A stretch of DNA of 29,434 bases from assembly GCA_025331125.1 (NCBI GenBank), contig JAOALB010000284.1, positions 1 through 29,434 on the forward strand, in the 5' to 3' direction. The notes under the pieces were generated by a model, which did not search any database, had not been told where the DNA came from, and saw only the letters and a list, made by a program, of their open reading frames with translations. Source of the stretch: Mycogone perniciosa. Lineage: Eukaryota > Ascomycota > Sordariomycetes > Hypocreales > Hypocreaceae. The position numbers and the translations under genes were made by a program. Each line of letters opens with the position of its first letter. Position 1 is the first letter of the stretch. This document shows, piece by piece, positions 1 through 9,949 of the stretch.

Positions 1-50
<50 letters not shown>

Positions 51-54
51 TTAT

Positions 55-76
<22 letters not shown>
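1..76. repeat. TTA/TAT trinucleotide microsatellite
   Basis: The window opens with about 25 tandem copies of a TTA unit, with a single C interruption near position 50 and a run of T at the end. It probably continues to the left of the window. It is a simple repeat with no coding role visible. Confidence 0.95.
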
Positions 77-85
<9 letters not shown>

Positions 86-627
86 GTTAACTATAAATAC
101 TTTACTTTTAGGTTAATTAAAGCTAAACTATAAAGGTTATAGTTAATAGTCTTTTAAATCTACTTATATATTATAATTTTAATTTTCCTTTTCTTTATAT
201 TTGCATTTATAATATTTTAATACTTTTAAAGCTAATTATTATAATAGGTTGTAATTTTATTAATATTAGCTTTATTTTTAAATTTAATTATTGCCTTTTC
301 CTTTACTTATATAAAAGTAAATATTAAAGGAGTAAAGAAATAGTCGCTTAGCTTTTTAAAGATATTTAAATTAATCCTTTTTTATATTTAAGCAGTAATT
401 ATATAGTTTATAAAAATAGTTTTGGCTTTAATTTACTATTTTAATAATTTAAGCTTTATAAAAAGTAAATCTTTTATATTATCTATTATAGGAAATAGGT
501 TCTGCACTATAAAGGCAAAAATAAAAAAAGTATAAAAGAAAAGATAATATTAAGTGGAAGTTTCTAGTAATTTAATTAAAGTTATTACCTAGGCTTATAA
601 CTATAATAGAGCGCAGCATAGCTATAT
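77..627. other. AT-rich DNA with no recognisable gene
   Basis: This stretch lies between the microsatellite and the copia insertion. It is dominated by T/A runs with frequent stops in all frames. I see no protein motif, no LTR pair and no RNA gene. It is probably older, more strongly mutated repeat DNA that served as the target for the copia element; its original identity cannot be recovered by eye. Confidence 0.6.
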
Positions 628-632
628 AAAGT

Positions 633-1213
633 TGTTAAAAAGGAGGGCTAAAAAGTAAGGATTTCAGTGTATTTGGGTAACCTTCTTATTCTGGCTAGAC
701 CCGGAATTAGGCCCGACACTAGGACCGAGTTCCAGAGGAACTTCGGTGTAAGTCAGGAAATTTCTATTATCTTCAACAATAACAATTAAGCTAAGACCAG
801 CTATCCCGCCTACCTTAAACTTAATATAATGGTTATAATGGCTATTGTGAAAAATCTAACTAAAATGGTTTCCTGTTTATATGGCCGTGAGTTAATTTGG
901 CCGATTTCCTATATAAATGAATTTTGCGGAAAATAGAAATAGGGCTATAAACCCAATTCTGCCGCTATATTCCTATTATCTAGTCGGAGAACTATTATAG
1001 AAGACAAAGCATTGTTTTACAATCACTTCTACAATCCAGCCGCATATATACTAGATATTCTATAGCTTTTCAGCTATTAAATTAGTTATAATTCAATTGT
1101 TTATCTATTATTAACCTAATTAAACTTTTAGTTGTTTCTTTATTACTGTATTATATACAGCTTCCTAAAAGCTGCATATAAATAAAGTTCAGTATAACCT
1201 TATTATTTTAATA
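633..1213 (+). repeat. 5' LTR of the copia element
   Basis: This 581-bp LTR matches 6031-6611 along its whole length, with differences that are mostly C/T and G/A transitions. It starts TGTTAAAA and ends TTAATA where the partner has TTAACA. It keeps more C and G, including CpG such as ACCCGGAA and GGACCGAG, than the internal region. Near its end an imperfect hairpin (about 1151-1178) is followed by a polyadenylation-type AATAAA at 1181-1186, which would place the R/U5 part there. Confidence 0.93.
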
Positions 1214-1228
1214 GGTTATAAGCCTGGG
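1214..1228 (+). other. Presumed primer-binding site of the copia element
   Basis: The sequence directly after the 5' LTR reads GGTTATAAGCCTGGG. This is where reverse transcription is primed by a host tRNA in LTR elements, and GGTTAT-type starts are common in copia elements. The matching tRNA cannot be named without a tRNA set from the host. Confidence 0.5.
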
Positions 1229-1551
1229 AGAGTTTTCCTTGGGTCTTTATTAATAGATTTTTCTAGTAGTTATAGCACTTCCTTTAATACTACTATAGCA
1301 CTTATAGCAGGTTTTTATAATGTTTATCCTAGTGCTTATCCTAATGCTTATATAAGTATTACTTTTAAGATTATAGCTACTAGAAGCTATTCCTAAGCTT
1401 CTACTATAAATACTATTGCAGTTATAGTAGTATTGCTATTATTTTCACTATTTTTAATAATTTATATATACTATAAAGTATATTCTTTATTTTAATAGGA
1501 TATAGGTTTAATAGCAGTATAAATTAACCTATTAAGGCTTTTAAGAGCCCT

Positions 1552-4500
1552 ATGTCCTTAATTAAGGATAGTTTAATAGCTATTCCTGCTATATCTATTG
1601 CTTGGATTTAAAGCTTAAAAGAAGCATTTTTAGTATTAAAGAGACAATATAGTTACTTTAATACTCTGTAAAGAGATTCCCTTTATAGGGAATTTCACTT
1701 ATTAAATTATAGTAATTATAAAGGATCTTTAATTGAATTTAATGCTACTTTTAATAGCTTATTAGCTAAGCTAGCTATTTTAAAGGTTAATATTAATATA
1801 CTAAACTAAGTAAATTAATATTAAATTCCTTAAAAAAGACTTATCTTTAATAGGCTAAAAGAATTAAAGGAACTATTAGATTTAATAGAGCTATTAAGTA
1901 ATCTATTAAAGGTTTTAATATTTAGTTTTTTATAGCAGATATATTAAAAGAGACTAGGACTCCCTCTTTTACTGTATATAAAGTTAATAAGGCCTTAAGC
2001 CCTTTTAAGTCCTTTAATTAAAAGCTAGCTTTTATTTCCAATAAAAGGAAAGGAAATTAAAAGAATTAACAAAACTAAAAGTAAACTATAAAGGATACTG
2101 CTTTTACTAGTATATACTATCTAGCTACTAAGGAGTATAGCTTAAAAGAGCTATTAAAAGAGTCTTTTACTAAATCTATTAGTAGTTTAAATAGTAATTA
2201 AAATCTTTTCTATACCTTAAACACTAAAAAAGGAAAAAAGTCTTTTAATCTTTTTAAGCCTTTTAAATCTTTTAAAAAACCTAAACCCCCTAAACTCTTT
2301 ATTTAAGATCGTCTATTATATAATGCTAGATCTATAGTTTATATAGTTAATTCTAGGAAATAGTTTATAGACTATAGACCTAATAACAGGGACTTAGGTG
2401 TTGTTTATACTGGCGGGGGCCCTATTACCTTTAAAGGAATAGGTATAGCCACTTTTACTATCCTTAATAAAGATAATAACTATAAAAAAATAAAATTACT
2501 AAATACCCTTTATTGCCTACAGTTAAATATAAACCTTATAAGTGGTTTAAAGCATTACTAAGCTAAAGGATATATATAGTATAATACTCTTTTTATAAAG
2601 ACTATACAGTTAATAAAGCTATTAAATCCCTTAAAATATAGTTTTTTCTTTACAATTAAAGGATATACTATACTATACAGCTATATAAATAGCTATAGAG
2701 CTTATAGCTCTATATAGGTTTAAATTCCTGCTATTAGTAAGGAAAAGGCTTAGGAATATATCGCTATTCCAGAAGCAATAGCTTTAAAAAAACAATTAAC
2801 TAGATCTAGTCCTAGGCTTATAAAGAAGAATAATCCTAAGGGAAAGGATCTCTCTAAACTCCCTAAAACCCTAGGCCAAATAAAGGAAAAGGGGGCTTAT
2901 ATGCCCCTATTGCCTAAAGAAATAGGGGGGAATAAGCCTATAAAGGATACCTTTATAAAGGAAAAGCCCTATATACCTAAAGAATCCTTTATTACTAAAA
3001 ATCTAAAAGTTATTAAGCTATCTAAACTAGAGGGAGGTACTATTATTAATAGTAATTCTAGCTATCAACTGCTAAATCTAGCCCTTTTATAGCATAAAAG
3101 ACTAGGTTATATTAGTTTAAGTCTATTAAAGAAGACTGCTATAATAACTACTGGAATTCTTAACTTTAATTCTATTAAAGAGGCTGAATTATATTGCCTA
3201 GTGTATAATAAGGGAAAAGCTATTAGGAGGCTTAATTTAAAGCCAATTCCTAATCCACTAGCCTCTCTAAATTATCTAGAAGCTAATATTTTATTTATAA
3301 AGCCAGTGCTTTATAATAAAGCCCCTATTAGTGTTTTAATTATTAATAGAAAATTAAAATATAGGTAGCTATTCCTTTTAAAAGATTATAGTGGACTTAC
3401 CCTTTTAGCTACTATATAAAGCTTTATAAATAGCCTGAAAACGCAGTATAACTAGTCTCTTAAGGAATTTCCCTATAATAGCAGAAAGGAAATTAATTAG
3501 GAACTTTAAACCTGGTTCTTTTCTTTAAAAATTATATATTCCTATAGCAGCCTTTATACTTATAAACAGAATAGTCTCATAGAACGCTTTATTAGAGTTT
3601 TATTAAATAGGCTATAGGCTATTATTATAGCAGCTAACCTGCTATTATATCTCTGGAATTTTATTATTACTGCAGTTTTTAAATTAATTAACTATATAGC
3701 TATTACTAATAGGGACTCTACCCTTTATCAAGAATTATATAAAGACCTAGACCTTAATAAAGATTATAAACCTAATCTGTAAAAATATAGGATTATTGGC
3801 TTTTATTGTAAGGTATTTATTCTGCAAAAACGAAAGGCTAAAGGCTATAAATTAGTCTTTAAGACTAAAACTGGAAGACTATTAGCAGTTTTAGGTAGTA
3901 ATACTTACCTTATCTATATTCCAATTAAATATATAGTCTTTAAATTATTAACTATAAAGCTATATAAAGATAAAATTCTTAAGTTTTAAATCCTAAAGCC
4001 TACTATAAGTTAGGATAATAAGGAATTAAAGGGAGAAATAAAGCTAGGTTTTATAGATTAAATAATTCCTAGCTCTCAGGATATTAATCCCTTACTCTTT
4101 AACCCTATTTTAAAAGGAGTACCTACTATTATTCCCTTTATTCCTATACCAGTTATATAAAACTCTGCAGTTATAAAGGATCTTATAAATATAAATATAT
4201 CCTATTTTCTTTATAATAGCGTTAGAAAATTAGCCTTTTTAGCCGCTACAGTATAAGACCTATAAACGCTTAAGTAAATATTTTATAATCCTAATAAAAT
4301 TAAGTAGCTAAAAGCGATTTATAGCGAATTTGACTAGCTAGTCGAATAATATACCTTTGCCTTTATTAAGCGCAATAGTATTCTTAAAGGCAGGAATCCT
4401 ATTATTAGTCGATTAGTTTTAAAGATTAAGAAAGACTAGAATAATAAAATAGTAAAATTTAAAGCTAGGCTAATTGCTAGGGGTTTTTAATAACTAAAAG

Positions 4501-5876
4501 GAATAGATTTCAACTAAACGTTTGCCTTAATAGCTGTTCCTTCTACCTAGCAGCTCCTATTAGCCTTAGCTACTATCTATAATTAGGAAATCAAACAAAT
4601 TGACTTTATTAATGCATTCCTTAATAGGATATTTAAGGAAACTATTTTCTTTAACTTTCCTGAAGGGTTTAAAGACTATGCTAGTTAAGCTTCCTTTAAG
4701 ACTAAATCTATTTTTAGAAAGCTAGGTTATAACCTTAATATAGATTGGGTTATTTGGTTACGGAAAGCTTTTTATAGTCTAAAACAGTCCCTTAAAGAAT
4801 AGTAACAGGCCTTATAAGCCTTAGGAAATAAACTAGGATATAATCCTTTAATTTCTAACTTTACTATTCTCTATAATTTAAATAATAGTATTTTTATTAT
4901 TATTTATATAGATAACTGTCTTTTTATTAGACTAGATAAAGAAGCTATAGCCTAGCTAAAGCTAGCTTTTAATAAGGTCTATACTATAAAAGATAAAGGC
5001 CCTGCCTTTTTCTTTTTAAGGGTTTAAATAGTTAAGGATAGAAAAAGAGGCTTTCTTTAACTTTCCTAGAAATAGGATATTACTAAAACTATAAAGTTTT
5101 TTAACCTTTAAAACTCTAAGCCTATCTAATTACCCCTATAGCCTTTTATTTTAGCTAATAAAACTATAACTAAACTAGATAAAGCTAATACTAAGCTTTT
5201 TCAAGCTATTATTAGTACTATCATTTACTTAACAATTTATACTTAAATAAATACCAGCTTTCTAGTCTAGTAGCTAGCTAGATAATTTTAAAGCCTTTAT
5301 AAAAAGCACTTAAATGCAGCCCGCAACCTATTATAGTATTTAAATAATACCTAAAATCTAGCTATTTAATATACTAGAAAATCTAATCCTATACCTATTA
5401 GTTATTGCAATAGTAATTTTACTAAGGATAAAGAATTAAGCAAATCAATTTATAGCTATATTATTATAGTTATTAATAGGCTAATTAGCTGGAAGTTAAA
5501 AAGGGGCTTAATTATCTGTCTTTTTATGCTAGAAGCAGAGTTTATAGCTTTTATAGAAGCTACTAGGGAGATTCAATAGCTTATTAGCCTATATAAAGAG
5601 GTAAATCGACCAATTATACAGCCAATCTCTCTATTTAATAATAATAAAGGTGCTATCTCTACCTTAAATAACCCTACCCTTTATAATTAAATAAAATATA
5701 CTTTATTACATTTTAATTATATTAAGGAACAGGTTAAAAATAGTATTATTACAGTTAGCTATCTAAAAACCAGTAAAATAGTTGCTGACGGGCTTACTAA
5801 GCCTCTTCCAGGTCTAAAATTAAAGAATTTTATAAGTCTCCTTAATCTTAAGATTTTACCTAAAGTATATATTTAA
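1552..5876 (+). pseudogene. gag-pol: Copia gag-pol polyprotein relic (Gag, protease, integrase, RT, RNase H)
   Basis: The likely start is ATG at 1552 (MSLIKDSL...). Gag is read in that frame to about 1800, then a one-base shift moves the rest into the frame that continues to the stop at 5874-5876. The protease motif near 2322-2330 reads Asn-Ala-Arg where Asp-x-Gly is expected. Integrase keeps the HHCC zinc region (His 3093, a His-to-Tyr codon at 3108, Cys 3195, a Cys-to-Tyr codon at 3204) and the KQNSLIERF stretch near 3565-3600. RT shows the KARLIARGF and NAFLNR blocks (about 4450-4620) and YIDN at 4905-4916, where YxDD is expected. RNase H ends with VADGLTKPL near 5781-5807, typical of copia. 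Dozens of TAA/TAG replace Gln and Trp codons. No Gag zinc knuckle was found. One open stretch, 2901-3092, is just the protease-integrase linker. Family assignment is secure; exact domain edges are not. Confidence 0.92.
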
Positions 5877-6020
5877 AGTTCTTACCCTTCTTATAGTTAT
5901 TAGCTATTTTTATTATTTTTAGCTATATTAGCTATCCTTTTTATTTTTATTTTTATTTTAGTTATATTTCTATATCTAGATCCTATATCTACTTTAAAGT
6001 TATATAAGATAGTATTTATT

Positions 6021-6030
6021 CTAAAGGGAG
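6021..6030 (+). other. Polypurine tract of the copia element
   Basis: CTAAAGGGAG abuts the 3' LTR directly. A purine run in this position primes plus-strand DNA synthesis in LTR retrotransposons. Confidence 0.8.
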
Positions 6031-6611
6031 TGTTAAAAAGGAGGGCTAAAAAGTAAGGATTTTAGTGTATTTAAGTAACATTCCTATTCTGGCTAGACCT
6101 AGAATTAGGCCTAATACTAGGACCGAGTTCTAGAGGAACTTTAATGTAAGTCAGGAAATTTCTATTATCTTTAACGATAACAATTAAGCTAGGACCAGCT
6201 ATCCCGCCTACCCTAAACTCAATACAATAGTTACAATAGCTATTGTGAAAAATCTAACTAAAATGGTTTCCTGTTTATATGGCTGTAAGTCGATTTGGCT
6301 GATTTCCTATATAAATGAATTTTGCGGAAAATAGGAATAGGGCTATAAACCCAATTCTGCCGCTATATTCCTATTATCTAGTTAAAGGACTATTATAGAA
6401 GACAAAGCATTATTTTATAATCACTTTTATAATCTAGCTGCATATATACTAGATATTCTATAGCTTTTCAGCTATTAGATTAATTACAATTTAATTATTT
6501 ATCTATTATTAACCTAATTAAACTTTTAGTTATTTCTTTATTACTGTATTATATGCAGCTTCCTAGAAGCTGCATATAAATAAGGTTTAGTATAACCTTG
6601 TTATGTTAACA
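6031..6611 (+). repeat. 3' LTR of the copia element
   Basis: This is the direct repeat of 633-1213, with the same 581-bp length. It begins TGTTAAAAAGGAGGG and ends TTAACA, followed at once by the duplicated target AAAGT. It is visibly more RIP-altered than the 5' LTR in several blocks, for example CCGGAATT became CTAGAATT. It contains the perfect hairpin at 6549-6579. Confidence 0.93.
6549..6579 (+). other. Perfect 14-bp hairpin near the end of the copia LTR
   Basis: TTATATGCAGCTTC (6549-6562) and GAAGCTGCATATAA (6566-6579) are exact inverted repeats around a CTA loop. The sequence AATAAG follows; the equivalent site in the 5' LTR and in the solo LTR is AATAAA. The position suggests a role in RNA 3'-end formation or in the R region, but this is inference. 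Confidence 0.75.
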
Positions 6612-6616
6612 AAAGT

Positions 6617-6870
6617 ATAAAGAGAATAGGAATAAAGCTTAATTCTATTAAAAAATATACTGTAATAGCCTTACTATTTATATATATAGTTAATATAAAG
6701 GAAAAGGTAAAATATATACGTTATAAGCGCCTATATAGTCTAATACATTGCTTATACAATATATATATATTAGCTTATATCTGTTATATTAGTCGATATA
6801 AGCTCTTTAACGCTTAGTAAAAGCTAATAAGCAGTAGGTCCTTAGCCTACCTAACCTAATAAATTATTAC
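6617..6870. other. Unassigned AT-rich segment with a hairpin
   Basis: This stretch follows the copia element and precedes the minus-strand gypsy fragment. I could not place it in any element in the window. It contains one perfect inverted repeat, AGCTTATATC (6772-6781) with GATATAAGCT (6795-6804), around a 13-base loop. A second lies just beyond: GTTATTTAA (6871-6879) with TTAAATAAC (6887-6895) around a 7-base loop. No coding frame is supported. Confidence 0.5.
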
Positions 6871-7650
6871 GTTATTTAAATCTTTCTTAAATAACTTGAA
6901 CATAAATAAAAGTACTTTATATATTGAAAATTATAAAAGTAATAAAAATAATACTTTTCTTAAAAGTTAAAGAAACTTTAATTAAAAATATTAATAATAT
7001 TAAAATAATATTTTTATATTAAAATATTAAATAATTAATTTATTTTTTATTAACTTTTTATAATTTTCTTATTAATTAATTTATTAAATTATAAATAAAA
7101 TAAAGGTTATAATAATATATTACTAGTTTAAAGGCAATTATATTATATAAAGTTAATTATTTAAGTTATATATTTACTTTTACTATATTAATAAATCTTT
7201 TAATAGTTTCCTTTAACCCTTTAACCCTTTATTAGCAGGTATTATAAACTAATAGGCTTTTAAACTCTACTTTTCTTTTACTTTTTAATATATTATATTT
7301 AAGCTAACAAAATCAAACTTTGATATTTTAAAAATTGCAATTAAATCATTTATATTCTTAAAGTTATATATTCTATTAATTTATATTACTTGCCTATAAA
7401 AAGGGGTTTTAAGCTATTTCCCTTTATTTAATATTTTATATTTAACTACAAATCTATTAAAATTAACTTATAATTCTATTAATAAATTAATAAAAGTAGG
7501 TAATAATAATAGTATACAAGTGTTGTTAATAATTGCCTTTTAAAATATAATTTTTAAAATTTCCCTTTATTTTAATTCTTAAATTTATTAAAAGGGAATT
7601 AGCACTTTAAATATATATATATATTAATTATAATTTAAATAAAGTATAGG
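6871..7650 (-). mobile_element. Truncated 5' end of an element-2-family gypsy retrotransposon, reverse orientation
   Basis: Read on the minus strand, this segment aligns with the start of the large gypsy element at 9416-21514. Positions 7650 to 7586 match the last 65 bases of its LTR (9738-9802). Positions 7585 to about 6870 then match its leader and early gag region (about 9803-10540). Shared landmarks include minus-strand TTAATAGAATTA, ATAGCTTAAAA, TATAATACCTG and TAAATTAATTATTTAAT. It is more AT-rich than the other copy, consistent with greater age. Its LTR is cut at 7650 by the LTR of element 4, so it is the oldest visible layer. The end near 6870 is where I lose the alignment and is approximate. 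Confidence 0.75.
7586..7650 (-). repeat. Partial LTR (3' part) of the reversed element-2-family copy
   Basis: These 65 bases, read in reverse complement, align without gaps to 9738-9802, ending in TTAATA as that LTR does. The rest of this LTR would lie beyond the far end of element 4, outside the window. Confidence 0.7.
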
Positions 7651-7812
7651 TATTATAGCACTAAACCTGCCCTTCAATAACTTATCAGCATTATATATAT
7701 CCTTATATAATAGCTTAGTCCTATACCTCTAAACTATATTCTTATAGCTTTTTACTTTATTTAAAGTATAATAAAGATATTACTTTAACCTGCTATTCTA
7801 TATACTGTAATA
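7651..7812 (+). repeat. Probable 5' LTR of element 4 (related to the element 3 LTR)
   Basis: This segment starts TATTATAGCACT, equivalent to TGTTATAGCACT at 9020, and ends ACTGTAATA, equivalent to CCGTAATA at 9191. The last 45 or so bases align well with the element 3 LTR (shared TTAACCTGC...CTATA...GTAATAGTTTAT), while the middle is strongly diverged. The homology runs past the LTR into the leader (GTTTATGC...CTGCGCTAT). The partner 3' LTR must lie outside the window. A candidate target duplication, ATAGG at 7646-7650, cannot be checked here. Confidence 0.6.
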
Positions 7813-8345
7813 GTTTATGCCTTCTTATAATCACTGCGCTATTACCCCTAGCCCTTAACCCTGCCTAAAAAAAATTAATAAAGTCGCCGACAGCCTAGTC
7901 GCAATACTATAAAAAGCTTTATATCTTACAGGAAATTCACTAATCCCTAACTATAGCGAGACCTTAAGCCTAAAAGCCTATATCCCTGCAGTAAAAAATA
8001 TACTTTAGCCTAACTCTTTAGCCTATACTTAATTCCCTAGCCTGCATTTAACCTAAAAATACTAAAGTAAAAATAAAAAGTATAAAAGGGGACTTTAATT
8101 AAAAAGCGAGGCTTGCTAATTACTTCTATAACTAGCTTTATATCTATACTATTTTAAAAGTTTATAATAATAACTATAACCTAACCCTATAGCTTTAAGC
8201 ACTAAAACTTAAATAGTTGTTTAATATTATCTTTAACTACTTTTAAAACTAAAAGTATAACTTTAATATAGCCTTAAAACAGAAAAAGGCTAAAAACACT
8301 ACTATTATTAAAAACCTAAAGCTTGCCTAATATAAAGTTTAAAGC
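7813..8345 (+). other. Leader region of element 4
   Basis: This follows the 5' LTR. The first 50 or so bases resemble the start of the element 3 leader at 9192 onward. I see no confident reading frame until about 8346, though Gag may begin earlier. Confidence 0.45.
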
Positions 8346-9014
8346 TAAAGCGATATAATCGATAAGTTTATTAAAGCTAAAAGTAATAATATCTTTAAGT
8401 ATTAAACTAATAACTTTAAAGATAAATTTAACATTAAAGATAAAGATATAAAAACCTATTAACAGAAGTATATAAACTAGTGTTTTACTATACTGCGCAA
8501 TATTATAATTAATGCTAAATACTTGAATACCCTTTATAAATATATCCTTTATATTAGCAGTTAACTAGATGATAATGCCTATAATTTAATATAAAAAGTA
8601 TTTAACTATATTATAATAAAAAAGGATAACTATATAATATAAAAATAAAGAAGTAGTAAAACTTTTATTAAATTCTTAGACTTATAGTATAAAACTTTTA
8701 ACCTTTCGCGATCTGCTGCTTAAAAGTTTAATATTTATTATATAGTAAATAAACTATTCCAGAACTTTATTACTAAGTTCTATAAACTAATAGCCTAAGC
8801 CAGCAAAACCAATACTTAAAGGTTAATGCCCTTTACCTTAAAGTATTTAAAGAGATAGCTACTGCCTTTACTAATAAAAATAATAAACCTATAAGTAAAG
8901 ACAACTAGTTTACTTAAAGCACTTTTAATTAAAAAGTTTATAATAACCTTAAAAAGCAGGCCTATTATACTAAACTTAAAGGTAACTATAAATTTAAAAA
9001 GCTAAACAGTAATT
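8346..9014 (+). pseudogene. gag: Gag-like relic of element 4, interrupted by element 3
   Basis: A single frame (codons starting at 8352, 8598 and so on) reads as a mostly polar protein with TAA/TAG only where Gln or Trp is expected. Passages such as TFIKFLDL*YKTFNLSRSA followed by LFQNFITKFYKLIA have the spacing of retrotransposon Gag proteins (a xFxxFxxxFxxLA helix in the Retrotrans_gag type). Gag assembles the capsid-like particle that packages element RNA. The frame ends at the insertion site of element 3 (duplicated target ATACT, 9015-9019) and its continuation should be sought after 28425. No zinc knuckle is visible before the break. Gag identity rests on general pattern only. Confidence 0.5.
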
Positions 9015-9019
9015 ATACT

Positions 9020-9191
9020 TGTTATAGCACTGACTGTAACGCAATGTTAATGCCCTGTTACATAAGCTCCGGTAACGTAACCAGGCCCTAACGCGTTCCT
9101 AGCTATAGCTTTCTATAAAGCCTTAGGGCTTCTTTGCTCTTTACAGTACAACAATAATATTTGCCTTAACCTGCCTTCCTATACCGTAATA
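9020..9191 (+). repeat. 5' LTR of element 3
   Basis: This 172-bp LTR is the direct repeat of 28249-28420. It begins TGTTATAGCACTGAC and ends CCGTAATA, where TAACA would be the intact end, giving TGTTA/TAACA terminal inverted repeats. It retains GC-rich blocks such as CATAAGCTCCGG and AACGCGTTCC. Confidence 0.9.
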
Positions 9192-9409
9192 GTTTATACT
9201 ATCCCTTAACTCGGCTGCGCTATCGCGAGGCATATACTTAACCAATTATAAACTTCCTTAAATTCCCCCTTTATTCCTAAACCTATAATAACGCCTCTAT
9301 AGCCTAGCCCTCGCCCTTTAAACCCTATACTTATAGGAAATTAATTATAAGCGAGATAAATATAGATGCCCTAAACCTTGCCCTATAACTTAACCTAGCC
9401 TAATAGATT
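9192..9409 (+). other. 5' part of the element 3 leader
   Basis: This untranslated part of element 3 begins GTTTATACTATCCC, the expected primer-binding position, although I cannot name a tRNA. It is cut by element 2 and continues after 21522, where CGCTATAAAGCTGGCGCC follows. It contains no reading frame I can support. Confidence 0.55.
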
Positions 9410-9415
9410 ATAGTT

Positions 9416-9802
9416 TATTAAGGGTAACTGATATAGCTAATGCATTTATAGTCCTTTTTACTAGCCTACCTAAGTAAAGTTAATTGCTTATTTAAGTAAC
9501 TATTAGATTAAGGAGGCATAAGACTATAAAAATAAACAAATAGACCTAGTTTAATAAAGATTAACCTGCGTTCTCTTTTAATATATTACCTTTACCTGTG
9601 TTTTTATAGCTATTAAGGCATAAAGAGGTAACTATTAGTTACTTTCGACTGCAGACATTATAATTAAATAATTTATAGTATCTTTTAGCCTTTATATTAC
9701 TTAATTACAGCTTTATAGCTTTATTAAAAGCGCGGTTTTTGCGCTTTATTCTGGTTATTATTGGTGTATATATATATTTAGAGTATTAATTCCCCCTTAA
9801 TA
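9416..9802 (+). repeat. 5' LTR of element 2
   Basis: This LTR is the same length (387 bp) as 21128-21514. It begins TATTAAGGGTAAC, probably from TGTTAAGGG, and ends CCCCCTTAATA where the partner has CCCCCTTGACA. The ends form a TGT(T/C)AAGGG / CCCTTGACA inverted repeat. Its first half is less mutated than that of the 3' copy and its second half more so. Confidence 0.88.
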
Positions 9803-9949
9803 AAACTAGTAACTAAGACAGGGGGAAATCTCAGGGATTGCATTACAGAAAGCAATTACTAAAGGCACTTTTATACTGCTATTAAAACCTACCTTTATTT
9901 AACAACTAATAGAATTACAGGCTAACTTTAATAAGTCTTTAAGCGAGTA

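Larger units (their letters stand above)
628..6616 (+). mobile_element. Ty1/copia LTR retrotransposon, full length but RIP-inactivated
   Basis: The element carries two directly repeated LTRs of equal length (633-1213 and 6031-6611, 581 bp each). It is bounded by a perfect 5-bp target-site duplication AAAGT at 628-632 and 6612-6616. The LTR ends are TGTTAA...TTAACA in the 3' copy; the 5' copy ends TTAATA, a C-to-T change of the terminal CA. Between the LTRs lie a primer-binding region, one gag-pol relic in the order protease, integrase, RT, RNase H (the copia order) and a polypurine tract. The coding part is full of TAA/TAG stops, so the copy cannot move by itself. A solo LTR of the same family is at 27251-27831. 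Confidence 0.95.

Noticed and set aside
1323..1350. Short imperfect tandem repeat (CTTATCCTAATG-like) in the copia leader
   Set aside because: There are only two units, with no extension and no functional context.
2901..3092. Forward open frame of 63 codons
   Set aside because: It is in the frame of copia pol and is just the linker before the integrase zinc region, between two RIP stops. It is not an independent gene.
7208..7230. CCTTTAACCCTTTAACCC, resembling a telomere repeat
   Set aside because: The unit is CCCTTTAA rather than CCCTAA, only about two and a half units are present, and it lies inside the minus-strand gypsy relic.
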